From Rhizobium sp. BT04 (GTDB lineage Bacteria; Pseudomonadota; Alphaproteobacteria; Rhizobiales; Rhizobiaceae), in assembly GCF_030053135.1 (NCBI RefSeq), contig NZ_CP125652.1:2142001-2206000 (forward strand): a stretch of DNA of 64,000 nt, given 5' to 3'. The first letter of the stretch is position 1. Each line of letters starts with the position of its first letter. Below the pieces are notes generated by a model that saw nothing but the letters and a program-made list of their open reading frames with translations, had not been told where the DNA came from and did no database searches. Made by a program: the position numbers and the translations under genes. This document shows positions 54,854-64,000 of this stretch, piece after piece.

Positions 54854-55330
54854 TCAGGCCGCCGATTGCAGTGCCGAGGCGTCCTCGCGCGACAAGAGTC
54901 GCGCGAGATCGATGATGACGACGAAACCATTTTCACGGCGAACGACCCCGGCAATATAGTCCGAGCGCCAGCGCACGCCGATATCGGGCGCCGTCTCGAT
55001 CTGGTCACGCCGGAACGGCGTGACCTCGAAGACGCGATCGGCGACGAGACCGAGGGTGAGCAGCCGGCTTTCCAGCGGCACGTCGAGGACGAGCACCCGC
55101 GTATGCGGCGTCGGCAAGGTCTTCGTCATGCCGAGCTTCAATCGAAGGTCGATCGTCGGCACGCCCTGCCCGCGCACGTCGCGCAGGCCGAGCAGATAGT
55201 CGGGACCGTTCGGAATCTTGAAAGCTTCCGCATAGTCGAGAATTTCCCGGACGACCTCAACCGGGACGGCGAAGATTTCCTCGCCGAGGCTGAAGGTCAC
55301 GAATTGCGCTTCCAGAGATGTCGGAGCCAT
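54854..55330 (-). CDS. cheW: CheW coupling protein, second copy
   Basis: A 158-residue coupling protein that links receptors to CheA. The two SH3-like subdomains show in FVTFSLGEEIFAVPVEVVRE, PDYLLGLRDVRGQGVPTIDL, and GLVADRVFEVTPFRRDQIE. It is well diverged from the other CheW of the operon (N-terminal extension and many loops differ), so the two may serve different receptors. It begins 2 bases after the upstream receptor gene ends. Confidence 0.93.
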   Translation of the reverse strand: MAPTSLEAQFVTFSLGEEIFAVPVEVVREILDYAEAFKIPNGPDYLLGLRDVRGQGVPTIDLRLKLGMTKTLPTPHTRVLVLDVPLESRLLTLGLVADRVFEVTPFRRDQIETAPDIGVRWRSDYIAGVVRRENGFVVIIDLARLLSREDASALQSAA

Positions 55331-55332
55331 GA

Positions 55333-57141
55333 TCAGGCGCTTTCCTTGAATTCGGCGTCCCCATCATCGGGACCGCCCATGGAGAGATCGAGAGCAAAAC
55401 CCTTTGCCCGTGCCTGCTGGCCGGCGACGCTGTTGGCCGCCGGTTTCCGGACACCGAGCTTGCGGCCGGCGATGGGAGCCGAGCTGCGGACAGTCACTCT
55501 TGCAGCCGGCGTGCGGGATTGGCGGTCGCCTGTCGTATCGACCTTGAAGAAGGCGATCGAAGCCTGCAGTTCTTCGGCCTGGGAGGCAAGCTCCTCGGAG
55601 GTCGCCGACATCTCTTCGGAAGCGCCGGCATTCTGCTGCGTCACCCGGTCGAGCTGCTGGATCGCTTCATTGATCTGTGAAGCGCCGATATCCTGTTCGC
55701 GGCAGGCCGCGCTGATTTCGGAGACCAGCTCGGCGGTCTTGCGGATGTCGGGCACCAGACGGCCGAGCATGTCGCCGGCGTCCTGAGCGGCCTTGACCGT
55801 ATCGCTCGACATCGAGCTGATCTCGGAGGCGGCCGACTGGCTGCGCTCGGCAAGCTTGCGGACCTCAGAGGCGACGACCGCAAAACCCTTACCATGTTCG
55901 CCGGCACGCGCCGCTTCGACAGCGGCGTTGAGCGCCAGGAGATCGGTCTGGCGGGCGATTTCCTGGACGACGCTGATTTTCTCGGCAATGGTCCGCATCG
56001 CCTGTACGGCACGCGACACCGCTTCACCGCTCATCTCCGCATCCTTGGCCGACTGGCGGGCGATCTTTTCGGTCTGTGCCGCATTGTCGGCATTCTGCTT
56101 GATGTTGGCGGCCATCTCCTCCATCGAAGCGGAAGCCTCCTCGGCGGAAGCCGCCTGTTCGCTGGCGCCCTGCGACACTTGTTCGGAACTCGAGGACAGT
56201 TCCTGGCTGCCGGCCGAAACATTTTCCGCAGCCGCGACCGCATCGGCGACCACACCGCGCAGGCGCTCGACCATTTGCTCGAGCGCGATGCCGAGCGTGT
56301 CCTTCTGCGAAAGCGGCTTCGGGGACACCGTCAGGTCGCCGTCGGCAATCTGCGTGGCGATCTCCGCGGTAGTGCGAAGGTTGCCCGTCATGGTGTTGAT
56401 CATGTTGACCAGATCCTTGATCTCGTCATTGCTCCTGATCTCGACCTTCTGGTTCAAGTCACCGATGGCGACCGCGCTGGCAACGTTCATGATCTTGCGC
56501 AGGCCGCTATTGACGCCGAGCGCGATCCACAGCGCAGCGGCGAAAGCGATGAGGGAAGCCCCGATTGCGAGACCGACCAGCATGTTCCTGGTTGAGCTAT
56601 AAAGAGCATCGGTATCGCTATCGGCTTGCGCCATCGACTTCTGCTGAAGAGCAACGAGTCTTCCGAAAACCTCTTCCATTTCCGTGACGAGGGCGCGAAC
56701 CTCCCCTGAGGAAAGCGCCACGGCCCCTGCTCTGTCGCCGCTTTGCTGAATGGAAGCTACTTTGTTAGAGCCTTCATCAAAACGCTTGGCCAAATCGATC
56801 AGCCTGTCCCAGAGGGGCTTGCCTTCTGCCGTTGCGAGCTGCAGGCCGCTTGTCGCGAAGCCGAGCATTTCATCCACGCTTTTCGCCGAATTCTGATAGT
56901 CCTTTTTGACGATTTCGGAATCCGCTTCCAGAAGCGCGTTCTTCTGCCAGCGGACCGCATCAAGCTCGGCAGTTTGCGCCTCCAGAGCCATTTCCAGCCT
57001 TTTTGCAGGCCCGGAAACAAGGTCGCCGACAGCGTCGTTCAGTGAACTGAGGCTGATGATTCCATAGACCGCGCTGCCCACCAGTAACAGGATAACAAAG
57101 CCGAAAGCGGCTGCGAGTTTAAGTTTGATCGTAATACGCAT
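55333..57141 (-). CDS. Methyl-accepting chemotaxis protein (4-helix sensor), second of a tandem pair
   Basis: A 602-residue receptor. Membrane helices lie at about residues 8-30 and 187-208, flanking a 155-residue four-helix-bundle-like sensor ([20 protein letters not shown]). HAMP and a signalling domain follow, with tip [21 protein letters not shown] linker then leads to a C-terminal tail [19 protein letters not shown] that ends FKESA. The signalling domain is nearly identical to that of the receptor encoded upstream, with long runs of the same residues, while the sensors differ, so they see different signals but share adaptation. Confidence 0.94.
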   Translation of the reverse strand: MRITIKLKLAAAFGFVILLLVGSAVYGIISLSSLNDAVGDLVSGPAKRLEMALEAQTAELDAVRWQKNALLEADSEIVKKDYQNSAKSVDEMLGFATSGLQLATAEGKPLWDRLIDLAKRFDEGSNKVASIQQSGDRAGAVALSSGEVRALVTEMEEVFGRLVALQQKSMAQADSDTDALYSSTRNMLVGLAIGASLIAFAAALWIALGVNSGLRKIMNVASAVAIGDLNQKVEIRSNDEIKDLVNMINTMTGNLRTTAEIATQIADGDLTVSPKPLSQKDTLGIALEQMVERLRGVVADAVAAAENVSAGSQELSSSSEQVSQGASEQAASAEEASASMEEMAANIKQNADNAAQTEKIARQSAKDAEMSGEAVSRAVQAMRTIAEKISVVQEIARQTDLLALNAAVEAARAGEHGKGFAVVASEVRKLAERSQSAASEISSMSSDTVKAAQDAGDMLGRLVPDIRKTAELVSEISAACREQDIGASQINEAIQQLDRVTQQNAGASEEMSATSEELASQAEELQASIAFFKVDTTGDRQSRTPAARVTVRSSAPIAGRKLGVRKPAANSVAGQQARAKGFALDLSMGGPDDGDAEFKESA

Positions 57142-57359
57142 CTCAATATTCCTCTCTGAGAGCGAGGCGATAAATATGGTCCAGGCGGCGCTGCATCATG
57201 CAGCAAAGAAATTCCGGTGGGCGAAAACATGCCACGGAAGGAAGTAAATATACTTTCAGCGCCGGCTCCCCGGGCCGGAACTATGTGTCGCGAGCCAGGC
57301 TGGCCGGCCCGCGACGGTTGCAAACGGGGATAGCGCTCATGAGCTTCCCCAGGGGAGCG

Positions 57360-59057
57360 CTATGCACTCTCCCGAAAATCGTCGTCGCCGGCATCAGGAC
57401 CGCCCATCGACATGTCGAGAGCAAAGCCCTTGAGACGCTGCTGCTGCGCCGAAACCGTCTGGCCGCGGCCCTGCGGCGCCGGTTTACGGGCTGCGGCCGG
57501 GGTTTTGAGCACCTTGGCCGCAGTTTTCGGCTGCGCCTTGTGGGCGCCGGGCCGCGTGCTGCCGGCTGCATCGACCTTGAAGAAGGCGATCGACGTCTGC
57601 AGTTCTTCGGCCTGGGAAGCGAGCTCCTCGGAAGTCGCCGACATCTGTTCGGAGGCGCCGGCATTCTGCTGCGTCACCTTGTCGAGCTGCTGGATCGCCT
57701 CGTTGATCTGCGAAGCGCCGATATCCTGTTCGCGGCAGGCCGCGCTGATCTCGGAGACCAGCTCGGCGGTCTTGCGAATGTCGGGCACCAGGCGGCCGAG
57801 CATGTCGCCGGCATCGGCGGCAGCCTTGACCGTATCGCTCGACATCGAGCTGATTTCGGCAGCGGCCGACTGGCTGCGCTCGGCAAGCTTGCGGACCTCC
57901 GAGGCGACCACCGCAAACCCCTTGCCGTGCTCGCCGGCACGCGCCGCTTCGACCGCGGCGTTGAGCGCCAAGAGATCGGTCTGACGGGCGATTTCCTGGA
58001 CGATGCCGATCTTCTGGGCGATCGTGCGCATGGCGTCGACGGCACGCGTCACCGCTTCACCGCTCATCTCCGCGTCCTTGGCCGACTGACGGGCGATCTT
58101 TTCGGTCTGTGCCGCATTGTCGGCGTTCTGCTTGATATTGGCGGCCATCTCCTCCATCGAAGCGGAAGCCTCTTCAGCCGAAGCTGCCTGCTCCGTGGCG
58201 CCCTGCGACACCTGCTCGGAGCTTGCCGAAAGCTGCTGGCTGCCCGACGAAACGTTTTCGGCAGCCGACAGTGCGTCGGCGACGACGCCGCGCAGACGCT
58301 CGATCATGATGTTGACGTTGCCCAGAAGCTCGCCGATTTCGTCGTGGCCGGTGATCTCGGCCATCTTCGTCAGATCGCCTTCCGACACTTCGCGAACCAC
58401 GGTGTTGGCGCGGCCAAGGCCCTTGCTGATCGTGTTGGCGATCCATAAAGCGGTGAGGGCAGCGATCAGCAGAGCGACGGCGGCGACCACAACCATCGTC
58501 ATGCGCGTCGTCTCATACTGGTTCTGGGCGCCATCGTCGGCAGCCTTCATGCGCTGCTTTTCAAGCGTCAGGATTTCGCTGAGCGTCGAGTCGATACCGT
58601 TGGCAGCCGCCCGCGCCGTCGTGACGGAGATGGTGTTTGCACCTTCCGCATTACCGGCCTTCACCAGATCACGGATCTGATCATCGGCCGCATCGAAGGT
58701 CTTGGAAAGTTCGGCAATGCGCGCCCAGCGCGCCTTGCCTTCTTCCGTTGCCAACGCCAGAACCTGGCTGAACGCACTGGCGAAGTCCTTGCGAGCCTGA
58801 TCGCCCTTCGCGATTGCACCGGTCGTCTCGTCAGCGCTGCGCGCCGTGAGCAGGTTCTTCTGTTGGCGGATCGCCTCGAGCTGGGCAATATTGATCTGCT
58901 GTGCGAGATCGAGGCGGGCTGCCGGGCCGGCGAGAAGCCTGTCGATCGTGTCGTTTAGCGATCCAAGGCTGAAGACACCGTAAGCGGCGGTGCCCATGAG
59001 CATCAGAATGATGAAGGTGAACGCAGTCACCAGTTTGGTCTTGATTGTCAGTCGCAT
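57360..59057 (-). CDS. Methyl-accepting chemotaxis protein (4-helix sensor), first of a tandem pair
   Basis: A 565-residue receptor with the same plan: membrane helices at about 8-30 and 185-208, a four-helix sensor ([20 protein letters not shown]), HAMP ([18 protein letters not shown]), signalling tip [20 protein letters not shown], and a tail [19 protein letters not shown] with the end FRESA. ATG 59057 has GGGGG upstream; a TTG two codons earlier is in frame but less likely. A 218-base gap lies between this gene and the other receptor gene. Confidence 0.94.
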   Translation of the reverse strand: MRLTIKTKLVTAFTFIILMLMGTAAYGVFSLGSLNDTIDRLLAGPAARLDLAQQINIAQLEAIRQQKNLLTARSADETTGAIAKGDQARKDFASAFSQVLALATEEGKARWARIAELSKTFDAADDQIRDLVKAGNAEGANTISVTTARAAANGIDSTLSEILTLEKQRMKAADDGAQNQYETTRMTMVVVAAVALLIAALTALWIANTISKGLGRANTVVREVSEGDLTKMAEITGHDEIGELLGNVNIMIERLRGVVADALSAAENVSSGSQQLSASSEQVSQGATEQAASAEEASASMEEMAANIKQNADNAAQTEKIARQSAKDAEMSGEAVTRAVDAMRTIAQKIGIVQEIARQTDLLALNAAVEAARAGEHGKGFAVVASEVRKLAERSQSAAAEISSMSSDTVKAAADAGDMLGRLVPDIRKTAELVSEISAACREQDIGASQINEAIQQLDKVTQQNAGASEQMSATSEELASQAEELQTSIAFFKVDAAGSTRPGAHKAQPKTAAKVLKTPAAARKPAPQGRGQTVSAQQQRLKGFALDMSMGGPDAGDDDFRESA

Positions 59058-59088
59058 CGTCAAACCCCCATGTTGAATTCATCCAGCG

Positions 59089-59598
59089 TCAAGTGACGGC
59101 GCGCGCCGTATTGTGCCTCGATGAAAAAATCGCCTGCAGGTTGGGGAGAATGATGAACTCTCCGCCCCTCTTCACCAGGCAGTTGATGTAGTCGGCGCGC
59201 CAGCGCATGCCGACGCTCGGCGGCGCCTCGCTCGCGGATTTTGCAAGCGTCGTCACCTCGTTCACCTTGTCGGTTCTGAGGCCGACCAGGGTCTGCTCGC
59301 CCTGCAGATCGATCTCGATGACGATGAAGCGGCTGTCGATCGTCGCCTCTGCCGCCTCCATGCCGAAGGCCAGACGCAGGTCTGCGAGCGGAATGACCTT
59401 GCCGCGGAAATTGATGACGCTGGCAACGAAGGGCTGGCTACCCGGCACCGCGGTTTCCGGAAGCAGGTCCAGGATTTCCTGGACGATGACCGCTTCCAGC
59501 GCGAAGGTCTCGCCGTTGAGATCGAAGGTCAGGACCTCGACTTCCTCGGCATAGCTCCAATGATTGTCGAAGCGTTCGACTGCTGCTGTTGCACTCAT
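59089..59598 (-). CDS. cheW: CheW coupling protein, first copy
   Basis: A 169-residue coupling protein with a 15-residue N-terminal extension before VEVLTFDLNGETFALEAVIV. QPFVASVINFRGKVIPLADL and VGMRWRADYINCLVKRGGEF are the CheW marks. The start overlaps the cheA stop (ATGA), so it is made with CheA. The receptor gene follows after a gap of 31 bases. Confidence 0.94.
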   Translation of the reverse strand: MSATAAVERFDNHWSYAEEVEVLTFDLNGETFALEAVIVQEILDLLPETAVPGSQPFVASVINFRGKVIPLADLRLAFGMEAAEATIDSRFIVIEIDLQGEQTLVGLRTDKVNEVTTLAKSASEAPPSVGMRWRADYINCLVKRGGEFIILPNLQAIFSSRHNTARAVT

Positions 59599-61646
59599 CC
59601 TGCTACCCGCAATTGCGCCTCCTGTTGCTGACCCGCGGCAACCAGATGCCCGACGTCGAGAATGAGGGCGACGCTGCCGTCGCCGAGAATGGTGGCGCCC
59701 GAAAAGGTCGCCACGTCGTTGTGCAATTTCGACATCGACTTGATGACCGTCTGGTGGTCGCCGATGATCTGGTCGACGACGAGACCGACGCGCTCCGTCC
59801 CTGTGGAGATGACGACGACCTTCTGGTGCACATCCGGCTTGGTGCCGGTGCGGAAGAGGTCGCGCAGGCGCAGAAACGGCACCAGGCTGTCGCGCAGCGA
59901 GATGAAGCTGCGGCCGCGCGAGCGGAGATCTTCCTCAAGCGACAATTCGAGACATTCTTCGACCGCCGAGAGCGGGATGACGTAGCGGCCGGAGCCGACG
60001 CGCACCAGCAGGCCGTCGATAATCGCAAGCGTCAGCGGGATGCGCAGCGACACTTCCGAACCCTGTCCCGGTACGCTGACGATGTCGATCGCGCCGCGAA
60101 GCGCTTCGACCGTCTTCTTGACCACGTCCATGCCGACGCCGCGGCCGGAAAGATTGGTGATCGCTGCTGCCGTCGAAAAGCCGGGAGCGAAGATCAGCTG
60201 CAGCAGCTCGGAGTCGGAAAGCGCCTGGCCTGGATGGATGAGGCCGGAGGATTCCGCCTTGGCACGGACCCTTTCACGATTGATGCCGCGGCCGTCGTCC
60301 TTGATCGAGATGATCACTTCGCCGCCGGCCTGGCGGGCCGAAAGCGTCACCGTGCCGGCTTCGGTCTTGCCGGCGGCAAGGCGGTCGGCGGGCGTCTCGA
60401 GGCCGTGGTCGATCGAGTTGCGCACCAGATGCACCAGCGGATCGGCTAGGCGCTCGATGACTGTTTTGTCGACTTCGGTCGTCTCGCCCTCCGTTACCAG
60501 CTCGATCACCTTGCCGGTCTCGCGGGCGAGATCGTGGACGAGGCGGCGGAAGCGGGAGAAGAGAGTGGCGACCGGTACCATGCGCAGCACCATCATCGTG
60601 TCGCGCAACTCGCCGGAGAGGCGTTCGATTTCTTCCGAGACGGAGCGTAGCGCGATATCGGCGCTGGCGCTGGCGAGCTGGCTGAGGCGCGACTGCGCGA
60701 TGACGAGCTCGCCGACGCGGTCCATCAGCTCGTCGAGACGTTCGGCCGGAACGCGGACATTCTCGGCTGCCTTCGCCTGGCTGACGGCGACGGGCGCCTC
60801 GCGCCTGGCCGGAACCGCCTCGACGGGACGGAATTCCGGGACGGCAGCCGGCGGAACCGGCGCCGCCGATACCGCGGCAATAGGGGCAGGTGTCGGCTTT
60901 GCTTCGATCGGAGCGGCGGTTGCAGCTGCCGCGCCGTGAATCTCCTCGACGCTGAGTTCCATATCATCGAGCACGAAGATGAAGACGTCGTCGATCGCCG
61001 AGCGATCCTGCTCACTGGTCAGCGTCACGTCCCAGGAAATATGGAGTTCCGTCGGAGTGAGCTCGTCGAGAGGCGGAATGGCCGATCTGTTGGCGCGTAC
61101 GGTACATTCGCCGAGATCGCGCAGCTCGTCCAGCAGGCCGAGTGGATTGGTGCCGTTGGCCATCGAATTGGCCGGCAGGCTGAAGCGGATGCGCCAGCTG
61201 TTCCTCTTCTTTGCCGGAGCTTCGCACACCGCTGCGGGTGCGGAAACAGCAGCCGCTGCTTGAGCGGGCGCCTTGCCGCCGACGGCAGCCTGCAGCTGCG
61301 CCAGAAGTTTCTGGCCGGTATCGCCGTGATCGGCGTCCGGCTGATCGACGAGGGCGCGCATATGGTCCTGGGCGGCGAGAACGGCGGCGACCAGTTCGCT
61401 GGTCGCCGCAACCTCGCCCTTTCGAACGCGGTCGAAGGCCGTTTCGCAATGATGGGTGAAGGCAGCGAGCGCCTCGAAACCGAACATCGCGCCGGAGCCC
61501 TTGAGCGTGTGCAGCCCGCGGAACACGGCGTCGACGAGATCCTTATTGTCGAGCTCGTGGGTCAGATCGAGAAGACCGGCCTCGATCGCTTCGAGGCATT
61601 CGGCTGCTTCCATGCGGAATACGGCGACCGGATCGAGCATACTCAT
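59595..61646 (-). CDS. cheA: Chemotaxis histidine kinase CheA
   Basis: A 683-residue kinase. The P1 domain carries the phospho-accepting histidine in FRGLHTLKGSGAMFGFEALA (His46). A linker rich in Ala and Pro follows (about 125-150 and again 250-305), with a domain between that may be the reduced P2. P3 dimerisation (ERLDELMDRVGELVIAQSRL), P4 ATPase (DPLVHLVRNSIDHGLETPAD, ISIKDDGRGINRERVRAKAE, SGRGVGMDVVKKTVEALRGA) and P5 CheW-like regulatory domains complete it. ATGA overlaps at both ends couple it to cheY and cheW. It takes part in a full but CheD- and CheZ-less set. Confidence 0.96.
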   Translation of the reverse strand: MSMLDPVAVFRMEAAECLEAIEAGLLDLTHELDNKDLVDAVFRGLHTLKGSGAMFGFEALAAFTHHCETAFDRVRKGEVAATSELVAAVLAAQDHMRALVDQPDADHGDTGQKLLAQLQAAVGGKAPAQAAAAVSAPAAVCEAPAKKRNSWRIRFSLPANSMANGTNPLGLLDELRDLGECTVRANRSAIPPLDELTPTELHISWDVTLTSEQDRSAIDDVFIFVLDDMELSVEEIHGAAAATAAPIEAKPTPAPIAAVSAAPVPPAAVPEFRPVEAVPARREAPVAVSQAKAAENVRVPAERLDELMDRVGELVIAQSRLSQLASASADIALRSVSEEIERLSGELRDTMMVLRMVPVATLFSRFRRLVHDLARETGKVIELVTEGETTEVDKTVIERLADPLVHLVRNSIDHGLETPADRLAAGKTEAGTVTLSARQAGGEVIISIKDDGRGINRERVRAKAESSGLIHPGQALSDSELLQLIFAPGFSTAAAITNLSGRGVGMDVVKKTVEALRGAIDIVSVPGQGSEVSLRIPLTLAIIDGLLVRVGSGRYVIPLSAVEECLELSLEEDLRSRGRSFISLRDSLVPFLRLRDLFRTGTKPDVHQKVVVISTGTERVGLVVDQIIGDHQTVIKSMSKLHNDVATFSGATILGDGSVALILDVGHLVAAGQQQEAQLRVAG

Positions 61647-62011
61647 CTTCCGAGGACCTTTTTGACGATCTTCACGAGATTTTCCGGGTCGAACGGCTTG
61701 GTCAGCCAGCCCGTTGCGCCCGCCGCCTTGGCACGAGCCTTGAGATCGGCGTCCGATTCCGTCGTCAGAAAGATAATCGGAACACCGGCCTGGGCCGGCA
61801 GCTTGCGCAACTCCTCGATCATCGTCAGCCCGTCCATGACGGGCATGTTGAGATCGGTCACGATCAGATCGAAGCTGCTGCTCTTGGCCTTCGCAAGGCC
61901 TTCTGCCCCGTCGGCGGCCTCGGTGACGGTGTAACCGGCATTGGTCAGCGTGACATTGGTGGTCAGGCGAATGCTGGCGGAATCGTCAACGGTCAGGATA
62001 TTTGCAGTCAT
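61643..62011 (-). CDS. cheY: Single-domain response regulator CheY
   Basis: A 122-residue receiver. The acidic pocket is in ILTVDDSASIR, the phosphorylation site in DLIVTDLNMPVMDG (Asp53), the switch Thr in IIFLTTES and Lys in GWLTKPFDPENL. It is phosphorylated by the CheA encoded next, with ATGA overlaps at both ends of the gene. The output (motor or other) is not evident; no CheZ phosphatase is in the operon. Confidence 0.93.
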   Translation of the reverse strand: MTANILTVDDSASIRLTTNVTLTNAGYTVTEAADGAEGLAKAKSSSFDLIVTDLNMPVMDGLTMIEELRKLPAQAGVPIIFLTTESDADLKARAKAAGATGWLTKPFDPENLVKIVKKVLGR

Positions 62012-62337
62012 AATGTCACCTTTTTATGCAACCAGAAATTTTCGTCTTCTTTGTCGAAGGATTCGATGAAACCTGCGCGCTCAAGTACCTTCAGAACCGC
62101 GCCGCTGGCCGGCGAAGAAAGTTTGAACGTCTTTCCCTTGGCTTTTGCTTGGCGACGAGCGGATTCGATGAGCTGAATGAAACTCAGATCCGCTTCAGCA
62201 CTTTCGGGAATCTCGATGATGATTACATCACGGCCGTGAAATTCATCTGTAATCTTTGAATATAATTCGGAGACGCAGCGGATACTCAGCAAATCCGATA
62301 ACTTTATAGATTCGTAATATTGTTTTGGAGTATCCAA
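62008..62337 (-). CDS. STAS-domain protein, first gene of the chemotaxis operon
   Basis: A roughly 109-residue protein with the STAS fold: GRDVIIIEIPESAEADLSFI, QLIESARRQAKAKGKTFKLS, SGAVLKVLERAGF. The loop with SFIQLIESA is where anti-sigma antagonists carry a phosphorylatable Ser; a Ser is present here (SFIQ). A TTG start at 62337 is preferred, with GAGGGGG seven bases upstream; the open frame continues to 62457 but has no good site. It overlaps cheY. A role as a switchable partner of the chemotaxis complex is inferred. Confidence 0.8.
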   Translation of the reverse strand: MDTPKQYYESIKLSDLLSIRCVSELYSKITDEFHGRDVIIIEIPESAEADLSFIQLIESARRQAKAKGKTFKLSSPASGAVLKVLERAGFIESFDKEDENFWLHKKVTL

Positions 62338-62676
62338 CGCAGCCCCCTCGGCCAGAGAAATACTTGATGCCCTTAAGAGGACTCTCACGACAGCGTTAAT
62401 GCAGGGTAAACAGCGGTTGTATGAAACTACCGTATAACGAGTCCTGAGACTCCCCAATTCTCATCCGGAATAAGTTGTATTTTCCTCTCAAAATTTAGAA
62501 ACAAATAAAATAAAAGCAGCAGGTTAAGCAACATTAACCAACCATACGATTCGAGCGGCGCCTCCATCCATCTTTCGTTAATCACAACGCAGACGAGTCT
62601 GGCGCGTTTACCGGACGTTTCCATCCTGCCCGTAGAAATAGAGTCAGATTAGCCTGTGTTTTAAGAAAAGGTATAA
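62338..62676. other. Divergent control region of the chemotaxis operon
   Basis: A 339-base, comparatively AT-rich stretch without a gene. Features: an inverted repeat GAGTC/GACTC at 62439-62452 and TTAA-rich motifs near 62396 and 62524 that are only imperfect CtrA boxes. It must hold promoters for the operon to the left and the receptor-like gene to the right. Confidence 0.6.
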
Positions 62677-64000
62677 ATGTTGGCACACGCTCTGGTATCG
62701 CCGACCGCTGCAGCCTACATATCCGGGCGGGATATCGGCCGGACCCTGGAATCCGCCCGCAGCCGGGTCGAAGAACGTTTCCTCGAAGGCGGTACCGTGC
62801 TGCTCTCGGTGATGGATGTTCTCAACCGCCTGTTGAATTCTCTTGAGAGCGTCACCGCGGCGCTCGACAATGGCGAGTCGAGCGATACCGGCGCCGATCT
62901 CCGTGCCACGGTGGAGAGCCTGACGGCGCTGCCGGTCACCGAAGAAAATCGTCAACAGGCACTCGTCTCGCTGGCGCAGACCGGCAGGGAGCTGCGCAAA
63001 TACGTCTCCGACATGCAGGAGACGATGCGCTATCTCAGAACCTTCGCCGTGACCGTGAAGATCACCGGCGCCGGCCTTGCCGAATTCGCCGGCTTCGCAC
63101 AGGAGATCCTGGAGCGAATCTATTCCGGCACCGATGAGGTCAACCGTTTCGCCACGCATCTCGACAGCCTCGACAAGGAGGTCAAACTCGCCGCCTCCTT
63201 TGGCGCCAGTGTCTCTAAGGGTTACGCCGATACCGTTCCGGCCGTCGCGGCAGCCCTGCGCGACGACGCCGCCAAGATCGCCCAACACCGCAAGCATCTC
63301 GGCGTCGTCGCCCGTGAGGTCGGCGCGATTGCCCGCGGCGTCCAGAGCAAGGTCGCGTCGACGCTCTCTGCCCTGCAGATCGGCGACATCACCCGTCAGC
63401 GCATCGAGCATGTGCAGGCCACCCTTTCACTGCTTGAGGAATTCTTTGCCGGCGTGGAGGGCGCAAAGCTCGACGCCGACGCGCGCAAGCGCTTGCAGAA
63501 CGTCATCCACCATTTGACCGCAGCGCAGATGAGCGACATGTGCGCCAATTTCCAGCGGGATTCGGAGAACGTCGTCACGACGATCGCCAGTTTCGACCAC
63601 GACATGCGGGAAATCCTAAAGCTGCGCGACCAGATGAGCGGTGAGAGCGGCGAGGACGGCGGCAATTTCATGCGCGCGCTGGAATCCAGTGTTTCGGCGG
63701 CCCACGAAATTGTCCGGCAGGTCGACACGGCAAGCCGGCAGGCCGACCAGGTGAGCCAGTCGACGATCGGCACAGCCGCCAAGCTGTCTGAATCGATCGC
63801 CAACATCCGCGCCGTCAAGACCGACATCCATTACATGGCTTTGAACACCAACCTGCGCTGCAGCCGCCTGGGCGAGGAAGGCAGGTCGATCAACGTCGTC
63901 ACCGCCGAGCTGCGCATCTTCGCCGGCAAGCTCGACGAATCCGCCGATGCCATCGTCACCGGCCTGCCGGCGCTCGAAGCCGCGGCTGGGCGTGTTGCCC
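62677..64000 (+). CDS. Soluble chemoreceptor-like protein with degenerate tip (3' end cut off)
   Basis: An open frame from ATG 62677 to the window edge (441 codons so far), with AAAAGG before the start. There is no membrane segment. The first 220 residues are long helices (FLEGGTVLLSVMDVLNRLLN, QALVSLAQTGRELRKYVSDM). Around residue 233 comes LQIGDITRQRIEHVQ, a CheZ/receptor-like motif. Residues 387-415 (MALNTNLRCSRLGEEGRSIN) align with the receptor tip but have Asn-Thr-Asn-Leu for Asn-Ala-Ala-Val and lack the Glu-Ala-Ala. So it looks like a cytoplasmic receptor relative, perhaps with altered CheA contact. It is divergent from the chemotaxis operon. Confidence 0.8.
   Translation, partial: MLAHALVSPTAAAYISGRDIGRTLESARSRVEERFLEGGTVLLSVMDVLNRLLNSLESVTAALDNGESSDTGADLRATVESLTALPVTEENRQQALVSLAQTGRELRKYVSDMQETMRYLRTFAVTVKITGAGLAEFAGFAQEILERIYSGTDEVNRFATHLDSLDKEVKLAASFGASVSKGYADTVPAVAAALRDDAAKIAQHRKHLGVVAREVGAIARGVQSKVASTLSALQIGDITRQRIEHVQATLSLLEEFFAGVEGAKLDADARKRLQNVIHHLTAAQMSDMCANFQRDSENVVTTIASFDHDMREILKLRDQMSGESGEDGGNFMRALESSVSAAHEIVRQVDTASRQADQVSQSTIGTAAKLSESIANIRAVKTDIHYMALNTNLRCSRLGEEGRSINVVTAELRIFAGKLDESADAIVTGLPALEAAAGRVA

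Noticed and set aside
62396..62539. CtrA boxes before the chemotaxis operon
   Set aside because: TTAA-N7-TAAA at 62396 has a mismatch and TTAA-N6-TTAA at 62524 has the wrong spacing.

Overview
The window is GC-rich chromosomal DNA of a Rhizobium of the R. leguminosarum/R. etli kind. Grounds: rhizobial gene pairs (sqdBDC, lpiA-atvA), alphaproteobacterial cell-cycle parts (RcdA with two CtrA boxes), rhizobial intergenic palindromes, and the linkage of tkt, gap, pgk and a class I aldolase. The genes are mostly core metabolism and housekeeping. No tRNA, rRNA, CRISPR array, insertion sequence or prophage was seen.

Layout. 1-2.4 kb: sulfolipid genes sqdB (3' end), sqdD and sqdC, with a RIME-like palindrome between the first two. 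2.5-7.7 kb: a coiled-coil protein, formyl-THF cyclo-ligase, a TIGR00282 phosphoesterase, small enzymes and YebC. 7.8-11.3 kb: a flavin monooxygenase and a large chemoreceptor. 11.5-15.1 kb: ruvC, ruvA and ruvB, with one AbrB/PIN toxin-antitoxin pair between ruvC and ruvA and another between ruvA and ruvB. 15.1-17.2 kb: phosphoesterase, Nudix and DinB proteins. 17.2-21.2 kb: the lpiA-atvA operon for lysyl-phosphatidylglycerol. 21.4-29.6 kb: DoxX, an MscS channel, Gnd, an ArsR/SRPBCC pair, an XRE regulator, an epimerase and a phytase-like exported protein. 29.6-30.6 kb: zapA with a probable 6S RNA downstream. 30.9-39.8 kb: tkt, gap, two small unknown proteins, a K+/H+ antiporter, pgk and fbaB. 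39.9-49.4 kb: PhzF, a 54-residue membrane protein, an MFS transporter, DUF1192, rcdA, rpmE, an ABC exporter, an orphan Bug receptor, YegP, and a YCII/ECF sigma pair. 49.4-52.5 kb: a non-flagellar MotA-like/OmpA-like pair and suhB. 52.7-64 kb: a chemotaxis operon on the minus strand (STAS, cheY, cheA, cheW, mcp, mcp, cheW, cheR, cheB) with a divergent soluble receptor-like gene that runs off the window.

The most interesting signals are the toxin-antitoxin pairs inside ruvCAB, one with a perfect operator over its ribosome binding site; two exact TTAA-N7-TTAA CtrA boxes flanking a probable small RNA upstream of rcdA; a 27-bp palindrome before fbaB; the 6S RNA with a 9-bp closing stem; and a divergent receptor with a degenerate signalling tip beside the chemotaxis operon. 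Two short genes (59 and 54 codons) are also annotated.
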